Below the pieces are notes generated by a model, which searched no databases, was not told the DNA's origin, and was given only the letters and a program-made list of their open reading frames with translations. Below are positions 16,073 through 25,000 of a stretch of 25,819 nucleotides of DNA, in pieces. The DNA comes from Elusimicrobia bacterium RIFOXYB2_FULL_49_7 (lineage in GTDB: Bacteria; Fibrobacterota; OXYB2-FULL-49-7), in NCBI GenBank assembly GCA_001800515.1, contig MGVN01000067.1, forward strand, positions 28,446 through 54,264, in the 5' to 3' direction. The translations under genes and the position numbers were made by a program. Within the stretch, counting starts at the first letter, position 1, and every line of letters begins with the position of its first letter.

Positions 16073-16392
16073 AGAAGGTTCAGCTTCTTCAAGTTTTTTT
16101 TTAGAAACTCGATATCCATGGTCTGCTGCCCGATAACTTGATGGAGAATTTCCCGCTCATTCCTTAATGCCTTGAGCTCCTGGGCGGCATCTTTATCGCC
16201 TCCGAAGACGGAGCTGGCCTTCTCAAGGAATTGGGTTTTCCAAGTGCGAATCTGATTCGGATGCACCTCGTATTTGCTGGCCAGCTCATTCAGCGTCATG
16301 CTCTCCTTCAAGGCTTCGAGAACGACCCGAGTTTTGAATGCATCATCCATGCTTCTTCGTGTCCTTCGAGATTGGGACGGTTGCTTGCTCAT
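16069..16392 (-). CDS. IS3-family transposase OrfA (helix-turn-helix)
   Basis: DNA-binding half of the transposase, 107 residues. It carries the HTH_Tnp_1 domain (about 14-55, AFKTRVVLEALKESMTLNELASKYEVHPNQIRTWK) followed by a leucine-zipper-like coiled coil (about 65-105, AAQELKALRNEREILHQVI). AAGGAG lies 5 bases before the ATG at 16392. Near its 3' end the codons for LKKN contain nine consecutive A, the probable slippage site that joins it to OrfB. OrfA alone usually acts as a regulator in this family. Confidence 0.95.
   Translation of the reverse strand: MSKQPSQSRRTRRSMDDAFKTRVVLEALKESMTLNELASKYEVHPNQIRTWKTQFLEKASSVFGGDKDAAQELKALRNEREILHQVIGQQTMDIEFLKKNLKKLNLL
16094..16102 (-). promoter_or_regulatory. 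A9 slippery sequence for -1 frameshift (OrfA to OrfB)
   Basis: On the minus strand OrfA reads CTA-AAA-AAA-AAC. OrfB lies in the -1 frame and is open from this run to its ATG (reading KLEEAEPSM), so a -1 slip here produces an in-frame fusion. IS3 elements are known to use A-rich slippery sites. Confidence 0.75.
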
Positions 16393-16424
16393 TTTTGCTC
16401 CTTGTTCATTGTTAATCTAACAAT

Positions 16425-16478
16425 GGGAGCCCACTTATCTCAAAGCATTTTTCTGTCTGAAAAAACCAGACCACTATA
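16425..16478 (-). repeat. IS right terminal inverted repeat
   Basis: Read on the minus strand it begins TATAGTGGTC and contains CAGACAG, AAAAATGC and AGATAAGTGG, corresponding to the same blocks of the left end. It ends just before OrfA's upstream region. Confidence 0.7.
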
Positions 16479-16503
16479 CTTATTCTTAAATACGAAGCAT
16501 TCA

Positions 16504-17652
16504 TTAATGTAATTTAATATACTCCTCTGGAGTTAAATAAACTGATAAGAAATACTTATATAACCTTCCTTTACCAAAATTCATATAAGCATAATCAACT
16601 ATATCATCACCCTTTATTATGATCTTGATATCTTCTGTATAGTTTAAACATAAACTCAATAAAAATAAATATTCTTCTTTACTAAGCTGGCTCTTGATAG
16701 AACAACTTTGTTTATTTTCCGTCTTTAAATAATCCACTAAACTCGCAATGAATTCACTATATCTACTACATTCTGGTACTTTATCAATATTAATCTCATA
16801 AAAATATTTAATTAACTTTTTTATTACCAAACAATCTTTCTTTTTTACCATCTCCGCACAATACAAATCGGCATTGTAGAAATATCCGCTTTTCATTTCA
16901 TTGAGTATGATTTGACCATAACTATCATTATTGATTATTTCAGGCATTAACCTTCTTCCTATATTTAATTCTTGACTATGCTCCTTTAAAACATTTTGTA
17001 ACTTCTCTTGAAGAAGTTTCTTATCCTTATCGATTGCAATACTCATCAAATCGATTGTCGGTTTTATAACCCCAACTATTATGCCAATGTCTTTATCATT
17101 CAGCATAGCCATATAATCAACAATACCCCTTTTCCGGTAAACAATCGGACCAAATTTCTTTAAACAATAAAATTTACTATCAATATCAACAATCGGGGAA
17201 GCAACGACATTAGTTATCACATTCTCTATCTTTTCTTCTTCTTGTATCTTCTTCTCATTATTTTTCCCTTTCGTTCTCTTATACATTTTGCTTACTGAGG
17301 ATAATAAATGATATCGCATTCTTGGCGCTATTTCTTTTTTATCTAATAAATCAATTGATGCAAGAGCCATTTTATCATTCTCTCTCATCATCTTTTGCCC
17401 AAAACAAAGCACTATTTCATCAACCTCTTCTTCGTTCAATTCGCTTAGCCTCTTATTATCTAACTTATCATCATTATTGATAATATCATGGAAATTCTTG
17501 ATAAAATCATCCTCTTTTAGCTTCGCCAATCCGATTTTATCTTTTTCTTTTATCATCTTTATAAAATATTCTTTCTGATCTTTGCATTCCGCTGACCCAA
17601 TCCAAAACAACAAAAAGCTTCCAACTACTATAACTAATTTTCCTGTATTCAT
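16504..17652 (-). CDS. Exported Lys/Ile-rich helical protein of unknown function
   Basis: I do not recognise this 382-residue protein. It begins with a signal peptide (LVIVVGSFLLFWIGSAEC, the Cys allowing a lipoprotein reading only weakly since the context is SAEC rather than L-x-G-C). The rest is predicted almost wholly alpha-helical, rich in Lys, Glu, Ile and Asn, with repeated helix pairs that could form a HEAT/ARM-like solenoid. TGGAGGA lies 5 bases before the ATG. Base composition is clearly more AT-rich than the pilus operon. Before the IS inserted, its stop would have been about 34 bases from the start of the Cys-rich gene, so the two were probably one operon. Function unknown. Confidence 0.65.
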   Translation of the reverse strand: MNTGKLVIVVGSFLLFWIGSAECKDQKEYFIKMIKEKDKIGLAKLKEDDFIKNFHDIINNDDKLDNKRLSELNEEEVDEIVLCFGQKMMRENDKMALASIDLLDKKEIAPRMRYHLLSSVSKMYKRTKGKNNEKKIQEEEKIENVITNVVASPIVDIDSKFYCLKKFGPIVYRKRGIVDYMAMLNDKDIGIIVGVIKPTIDLMSIAIDKDKKLLQEKLQNVLKEHSQELNIGRRLMPEIINNDSYGQIILNEMKSGYFYNADLYCAEMVKKKDCLVIKKLIKYFYEINIDKVPECSRYSEFIASLVDYLKTENKQSCSIKSQLSKEEYLFLLSLCLNYTEDIKIIIKGDDIVDYAYMNFGKGRLYKYFLSVYLTPEEYIKLH

Positions 17653-17942
17653 TCGAATCCTCCACTTTTATATTTGGTTAGCATGCTTTAATTCAATTTA
17701 GCATCGAATATCTCCATCAATATTGAAAATTCGATAACTACCTTGAAACGGGTTAAAGACTCTCATCATTTCTTGCCTAAATACTTGAATAGTCAATTCA
17801 ATTATAGCAATTATGTACATGTAAACCTCATTGAATAAAATGTTATTCCTTTAAACAAATAGAATCTTGAACAATTAAAGACAATTCCTCGTTTTAAAAT
17901 ATTAATGCTTTTTCACCCTGATTGCAAATTATGATGATACTT
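17653..17942. other. AT-rich intergenic region upstream of the helical protein gene
   Basis: About 290 bases with no convincing gene. It contains a perfect extended -10 on the minus strand (17811-17819). I see no clear hairpin-plus-T-run terminator for the preceding T9SS-sorted gene. Confidence 0.5.
17811..17819 (-). promoter_or_regulatory. Extended -10 promoter element
   Basis: On the minus strand TGC-TATAAT forms a perfect extended -10 hexamer. No good -35 is seen at the standard distance. It would give an untranslated leader of about 150 bases for the gene starting at 17652. Confidence 0.4.
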
Positions 17943-19043
17943 TCATCTTACAAACAACGCCCTCTTGCTCACCACTCTCCCACCCGTCTTCAGCTTATAC
18001 ACATACACCCCACTACCTAAGCCCCTAGCATCCCATTGGAACGCCCCTCTCCCGCTAACTTCTTTAGCAAGAACCAACTTCCCTTGGACAGTATAGATGC
18101 TAAGCATTCCTTTGTCTTTTGAGGGGACATTATAGCGAATGGTTGTGGTTGGGTTAAATGGGTTTGGGTTGTTTTGAGACAGAGAGAGTCCGTCAAAGGC
18201 GGCAGGGTTTTTGACTATGCCAACATCGGGATTCTTCGGCAGATCACCTTCAACAACTATGTGCGTTGTATTGCCGTCACGCGTCCAGGATTCGGGATAG
18301 GTTTGCCACCACTCTAATTCCGAACAATTTGTGAATCCATAAGTTTCTGCTACTCCCGTTCCGCTTAACACCTCATAGTATATGGCATATGCATGGCTAT
18401 TTAACGTATCACAATTACTGATAATATATTCAACTTCATTTGTAATATCAATTTCAATAAATGTTTTTGCTAATGGATGTTCTGTCATCCCAGAGTTCAT
18501 CCCTTGACTTGTCACCATGTTCACGGTATCTATTCTCACAGGTTCTCTGGCATAATTAAACACCCAACAGCCTGGCCAGTCCGCGAGAGAGCAAGAATCT
18601 ATCAAATTAAGTTGTGATTGACAGATTGAATACAAATCTAATACCCCCCATACTACTTCCATGTTTCCGGCTTGGCATGTAGAGAAATTACCATCAAGTA
18701 TGTAGTTGTCTAGATATTCAGCTCTTAATACCGCAGATTGTATTATACCTTTCATCTTATTAATATCCTGACAATAAATAATTCCCTTAGGTCTATTCGT
18801 TTCAACAGGACTAAAACAATAAAAAATAGCGCTTTTGTAAATATTGCCCCCTCCAATGGGTATTGTTACAATTCCAAGAGATCCTTGATGCACATTTTCA
18901 GGTAGTACACTTAGATTAGGCCCCGGATTATCAGATAAGCCATATCCATTCTCCAAGGCTTTATACCAAAATACATGCGTCTCAACAGCAGCCTGAAGAG
19001 ATATGGCTGTTGAAAGCAGAAGAATGATATTGATTTTTCTCAT
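17943..19043 (-). CDS. Exported protein with T9SS C-terminal sorting domain
   Basis: Secreted protein of 366 residues. The start at 19043 is chosen because AGGAGG lies 4 bases upstream and a signal peptide begins there (INIILLLSTAISLQA, cleavage near AA-VETHV); an in-frame ATG 36 bases earlier would overlap the previous gene. The middle part (about 25-275) is beta-rich with scattered Cys and may be a DNRLRE-like beta sandwich (AVLRAEYLDNYI ... TFIEIDITNEVEYII), but this is weak. From about residue 285 the NNPNPFNPTTTIRY motif starts a typical Por/T9SS type A (FlgD-Ig-like) sorting domain, with LSIYTVQGKLV, GLGSGVYVYKL and a terminal ALFVR. It follows the giant C25 protein by 8 bases and is very probably co-translated with it. 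Confidence 0.8.
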   Translation of the reverse strand: MRKINIILLLSTAISLQAAVETHVFWYKALENGYGLSDNPGPNLSVLPENVHQGSLGIVTIPIGGGNIYKSAIFYCFSPVETNRPKGIIYCQDINKMKGIIQSAVLRAEYLDNYILDGNFSTCQAGNMEVVWGVLDLYSICQSQLNLIDSCSLADWPGCWVFNYAREPVRIDTVNMVTSQGMNSGMTEHPLAKTFIEIDITNEVEYIISNCDTLNSHAYAIYYEVLSGTGVAETYGFTNCSELEWWQTYPESWTRDGNTTHIVVEGDLPKNPDVGIVKNPAAFDGLSLSQNNPNPFNPTTTIRYNVPSKDKGMLSIYTVQGKLVLAKEVSGRGAFQWDARGLGSGVYVYKLKTGGRVVSKRALFVR

Positions 19044-19047
19044 TATT

Positions 19048-19053
19048 CCTCCT
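19048..19053 (-). promoter_or_regulatory. Shine-Dalgarno overlapping the upstream stop codon
   Basis: AGGAGG on the minus strand shares two bases with the TAG stop of the giant C25 gene (19052-19054) and sits 4 bases before the ATG at 19043. Ribosomes ending the large protein would finish on the initiation site of the small one. Confidence 0.75.
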
Positions 19054-22000
19054 ACCTTTCGTCTGCACCCATATCCCAAGTACTACCTACGGAAGAACCA
19101 TCAATATCAATTCCATAAGTACTTCCCATGTTCCAACCAGTATCAATGGCATCTGCACCTACCTTCAGATGTAAATTGGGTGTTCCAGTAAGAGTGGTGA
19201 ATTGGTTAGCCGCGGTCTTGTTAGTAAGACAATTCTGGCCAATAGCACTGGCATCACTGGAAAAATTATATCCAGAGGGTCCGTATTGAGGGACATCAAA
19301 ATCACCCTCGCCACAATCTACAACAATATTATTGAATATACTGTCAGAACTGCTACCAGATATCTTATGAATCCCTGTTCCATGGATATTGTACACCGTA
19401 TTATCCTTAATAGCAACACCGGTCAACCAGCCATTGCCATCCGAAATACCATGCGTCATTGATGTGCCCGAAGTCTCGTAAACAATATTCCGGTAAATCT
19501 TAACATCATTGCCTGTAAAAGAGATACCAGAACCATAATTATAGCCAACTTCATCATGCACTAAACAATACCTTATTTGAGTATGTGCACCAGCCACCGT
19601 GATGCCCTGATTGCACATGCCTGGCGCTCCCCACCCTTTTACCTCAAGCCCTTCCACAATAGCAAAGGAATCAAGCACTGTGATGGCATGTCCTGTGCCT
19701 GCTGGGTCTAATGTCACTCCCGTTCCAGCAGTTCCATTATGGCGCTCACCATTTGCAACGGTAAGCCACATATAATGAGAGGCATCCGAAATAGAACCGG
19801 CTATTCTTAGATTCTCTGTAAACATCTCATCATTATAGCAAATACCTTTTTCAATCCGATTATCCGAAACCAGATTCCCCTCCCTTGCGCTTTCCCATGC
19901 CTGGAGGGTATTAAACCAACGGCCTACTGTAGCCGGATAATCCGTTGCAGAAGAAGGTTCTGGGCTTTCAGATGAAGAATATTCAGAATTAACCACGGTT
20001 ATCTGGTTGGTTACATCATTGACTGAGGTTATTTTCCACTTATGCTTACCTTGGCTACCGTCAGTGAAACAATCATTCTCAAAGATGCGCGAAAGATCAG
20101 GGTTTCCGCTAAATTGGATTGTCCAGCCTGTTCCATTGGAACTGACGGAACTTACGGTAACAGCAACAGAGGCAGTTCCAATTGTGTATGAATGCGTGCC
20201 TGAAGCAAAAGTAGGAGTATAGGAATCTATGATTTTCTGAACAACAAGATTGTTAAACTTACGCATGCTTCCCGTAACACCTGTGTCAGCATAAAATCCA
20301 ACACTACCATTCTGGACCCGATTTACACAGGTATCATTCATTTCAATCTGAAGTGCATTATCAACATAGAATTTGATATTATTTTTAGTTACCTGATTTC
20401 GCACTTCTATCCGGTAATTGATCAATGAAGTGGCATTATAGTTTGTATTAGAAACTGAGTCCAAGGGTATAGCAACACCATTCCGTTGTCCTTCTATTGT
20501 CCAACAATTATCTGCACCAACATGCAATAAATAATAACTAGTAGTGTCTGGCAGATGTGAGTAGAATAATACACCGGCATCACTAAAATTATCAGCAATC
20601 TCATTTGGAAATCCCGGTCGCAATCTTTCAATACAACTTCCGATGCCACCTATTTTATATCCACTCCATAATGCTCCATCAATCATTGAAAGGCCAAAAG
20701 GAACAAACAAAGGACTTTCAAAATCTCCATCACAATGCAATTTATTATCACCTGTGACAGATCTGGCCCGCACTGCATAATTCGGAAAAAGGTTCAACTC
20801 ATCCCGATTAACTTCACCAGCAAAATAATCTGGTACCATTCCACGAATATAACGATAATAAGTGGTGCCGGACTCTACCTCTCTAATAAAATCATCATAA
20901 ACCAACACTCTTCCACTGCGAGCAACTCCTTTTGTAGGTGTTCTCATGGCGCTTTCTGCGTTCTTGGTATTTCTCCAATTCATGCCCTGGCAATCAAAAG
21001 ATTTGGAGTTAATATTGGTTGAATTGGATTCAAATACAGAAAGGTTTCCATCCAGACCACAACTGTAAATCTCAAGCTTATTGTCATTATCCACATCCGC
21101 TGTTCCAATCAGTGCAGAAAGCGCCCAGGTTCTGGCCTGCCCCAAATAAATCGGGAAACCATCAACTTTTTGGTGCGTGCTTGCATTAAAGGCCAGCAAA
21201 TAGCTTTCATGTTCATTCAGAGAGACCGTCACCAAGATATCATTGTTACCATCTCCATCTACATCAGCAGAAAAGAGACCTTCGCAGGTTGTGAAATACC
21301 CGTTATATGCGTCATTAACCTGTAGAGTGTCTCTTGCAATAACCGCTCCGGACGTATTCAGTTTAAAGATATAGACCGCATTCTTATTCAACACCATGAT
21401 TTCTCGTTTGCCATCATTATCAATGTCTGCGGCAACAGGGGACAAATAAAACAGACTGAACGACCATTCCCCAATCGGCTCATTAAATATAACCGCCTTT
21501 GGATTGGTTCCCATAGAAACAGCTTTTAAGGACAATTGGCCACCACCGTACAGGTCGCCTGTACTATCTACATCGCAAAAAATAGGATCTGTATAGCCAT
21601 CCCCATTCAGGTCAGCGAGGATAATTCGCTTGGGTATGAAGTGGCCATAGCCTAAATTGAATGAATCCACAGGCTGAGCACTATCTCCACTCAGGCTACT
21701 ATTGCTAAAACTTGAGTAATTAAAGACGTACAACAGGCTATCCCGACCACTACGACCTCCAGATTGCTTGGAAACCGGGTAAATAAATTCATTACCTTCG
21801 GATGTGATTATGTTACCGGCAGATGCGCCGGTCATCCTGCATTGTGAATGAAATGTCCTACGAGAACCCACTTTAACAAGCGCGCTGCCATTCCATTTTA
21901 CAAGATAGGTTCTTTGATATTGGTCCTGGCCAAGATTATCAACACTGACAATGATTTCATCACTGCCATCACCGTCCATATCAGCAATAACAGGCTCTCC

Positions 22001-25000
22001 AAGAGTTGGCTCATCGGAATACTCCGTCTTAACAGCTAAATCAGCTGAATCAACAAATCCTTTGAGTAATATAATGGAATTGTCTACTGGAAAATAAACC
22101 GAAATAATATCCCCTCGACAAAAGATGATTTCAGCGCTTCCATCATTATCCAGATCTCCCAGTGCAGGGGTCTCTGCTAAATAGCCGAATCGTTGAGTAA
22201 ACACTTCACCATCATTATCGCCCTTAGTGATATATTCACTTAGATCATGATGATAAGCATAAACCACTCCATTAGCATCTGAAAATACAAATTCCTTATC
22301 CCCATCATTGTCCAAATCAACGCATCTGGCGTCAGATATATAGGAAGGTTTGTAAATGGGGTAACCCTCTTTCAATACAAGCTGAGTGCTGGTAGTGCAA
22401 TAAACAGCCGTTTCTCCATAAACCATAGAGGCACTGACCGGCAGTATTTTGTAGATGTATTTTGTGAGGGTACTAGTTACTGCAACATCATCAATGAAAT
22501 TTGCTCCTGTTAAAAGGGTTGAGTTGCGCTTGTCAAAAGAAGTGCCACCATACTCTTTCCGATAGAGGTCATAACCTCCAATAGTAACATTCTCGGGCAT
22601 GGTCCAAGTAATCTGCATCTTGCCTTGACCCGCACTTAGCGCCAAAGCCTTTGTTACTGCTTCGGGTTTCTTTAACTGAACCAGTAAGGTTTCTTGAATA
22701 CCATTATAGCGATACAGCAAAGGCATCTGCGCATTTTCCCAATCCAAGGTATCATCCACTGTTACATCAAAGGTAGTGCTGGTTGAAGCGTTTGCTGCTA
22801 GAGTGGATAAAGTTCTTTGAGAAGGTGAAACAGAAAAAATGGCCGGATCGCTTTCCGATAAAGAAAGAGTGCAAGCTGGAACTGAAAGCGTTCCATTATT
22901 CTTAACATAGACGGTCATGTTGCAGACATTGCCAGTCTTGGTATAATTGACTTGTTCTATCATGAGACTGCGCTTGGCAATGGAAACCATCACATAATCC
23001 CAATAGGTTCTGCCACCCTCCTGAATACGGACTGTAATGGGAAGCTGCTTATCTTCCTTTGCTCCAGGTAAAACAAGCAATCGCAATAAACACTCTTGAG
23101 AACAACTTGAATCCAAATGATTGATTGTAGCAGTGGTGTTAACAAGAAGTGCAGAATTTGTATCTATTGAGTCTGTGAGAGAAAATTGAATTGAAATATC
23201 CGTTGTTGTATGAACCTTACCAATATTCTTGAAAGAAATGTCATACCCGATAGTATCACCAATCCCGCTATCCGGAGAAGTGATCTCGTGATCTTCAACT
23301 ACGATGTAGGGCAAACTCGCATCTACTGTCACATCTTTCTTGTAAACATTCATATAACCACGATGATGAGAAACCGCAATATAAACCGGGTTGTCTCCTG
23401 TCAAAGAAGCTTGTTTTGCCGGGAAATCAATTTCAGCGGTGCCGTTATTCGTATAAACCCGGTGGAAAGCGCCACCTTCCTGGAACATGGTCACCAGAAC
23501 ACCCTTATCCTCATTTTCATCTCCAGCCCGTTCTACATCAAATACATAATGATGCAAGCCGGATTGAACCGTAATGCTGCCAATATTCGCAATACTGAAA
23601 GTATCAGCACTGCTCATGGAATCCGTCAATAATTCAAGTCCCGGATCTCCAAGGAATGAATAAGTGAAATATAACCAAAGTTTTGAATAATCAAATTGCA
23701 TTATATCAAAATCGACAATACTATAACTTCGTGCCAACATGGCGGCTTTGCCAAGACTGAAAACACTATCCTGATACAATGCCTGGATATAGGCTTTCTG
23801 GATATTAATAGAAGAAGAAGGATAATCATAATTGGAAGCAGCAAAATAGGTTAAAGCGCCGGTTGGCACGGCCATGAATGAACGGGCAATAGAAGTGTAA
23901 TTAGGCGTTGTAGTACCGCAGCCTACTACCATACAGTTTGTAGAATGAGCCATGATGCTGTCAGCCCGACCATTATACCTAAAAAGAAGTTTTCGATAAA
24001 TCCCGATATTCTGATTCTCTGTATAATAATTAGTTGTAGCAATTCCCTCTTCCCCACCGTGTCCATAATGAACCCAAAGATTCATTGGAGAATAATCTAA
24101 CAAACGAGACAAAAGAGAATCTGCGCCAATGGCTTTAGTAGTATCTTTTATTGTTCCATCACTTAATATTTCATCCTCATAAATCTCACTCAGTTGCACT
24201 AAAATATCAGAACTATCTAAAATAGGTTTTAATACTTCATGACCATAATACGTACCATCATCAATGGAAGTACCATTTTTATCATAAAATTGATCTAATT
24301 CATACATTCCTGAAAATAGCACTTTTCGATTATTCTTCATTCCCTTGAAGGTATATTTCATGATTTTATCAATCATAATTCGCGCTTCATTCCAATCCAT
24401 ACTTGGAATACGGCCAATAACCACTTCCGGAATTATATCAGGCAAATCTTGAACAGTTCCAATATGATTATCTTTTACTTTATTATAATCACCATCTAAA
24501 CAGGCATAATACATATCAGTCATGATTTCCATGCCACCTTCCATTCTAGAATAAACATAACGAGGAGGAATGGTTTTATAATCTCCACCAAGAAGAACCC
24601 AGGAAATTTTGTACTCATTATACGCAAATTTGATATAATTCCGAATCTTTTCCTGTAAATCCACACCAGGTTGCGATGCAGCAATTTCATCCACGCTCAT
24701 AATCAGTGTTTTTAGTCCCCGCGCTTTTTTAAGCAGTGCCAAGCGCTGATACTGCTCCATATTGAGCTTTTCACCGGAAGTGATAATCAAATAATCCACA
24801 GAAGCATTAGGCTTAAATGATTTGCTGTATTTGGATATTGGAAGCGGAACATAGGCCGTATCGGCAGCCGAAGTGGCAGTATCGCTCCAATTCCCTGAAT
24901 TATCACGGACACACGCTACTATATAATAGGTCTTGTTGACTGGCAGTTCAATGGTCTGAACTGAGTCTGAAAGGTAATATTTCCCAACATAAGTCGCGCT

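Larger units (their letters stand above)
15173..16478 (-). mobile_element. IS3-family insertion sequence, about 1.3 kb
   Basis: Complete-looking element with two overlapping transposase frames on the minus strand. The ends form imperfect inverted repeats: the left end reads TGTAGTGGTCGACTTTCTTT and the right end, complemented, TATAGTGGTCTGGTTTTTTC. Similarity continues inward through GACAG, GAAAA/AAAAA and TAAGTGG to TCCC (about 50 bases). With these ends, the flanks carry the same three bases CTT (15170-15172 and 16479-16481), a duplication size normal for IS3. Ends could move by a base or two, since the right terminus is TA rather than CA. Both frames are intact, so the element may be active. 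Confidence 0.88.

Noticed and set aside
15175..16476. IS boundaries at TAGTGG/CCACTA
   Set aside because: These ends give flanks TTG and TAC with no target duplication. Moving each end out by two bases gives TG at the left end and matching CTT flanks.
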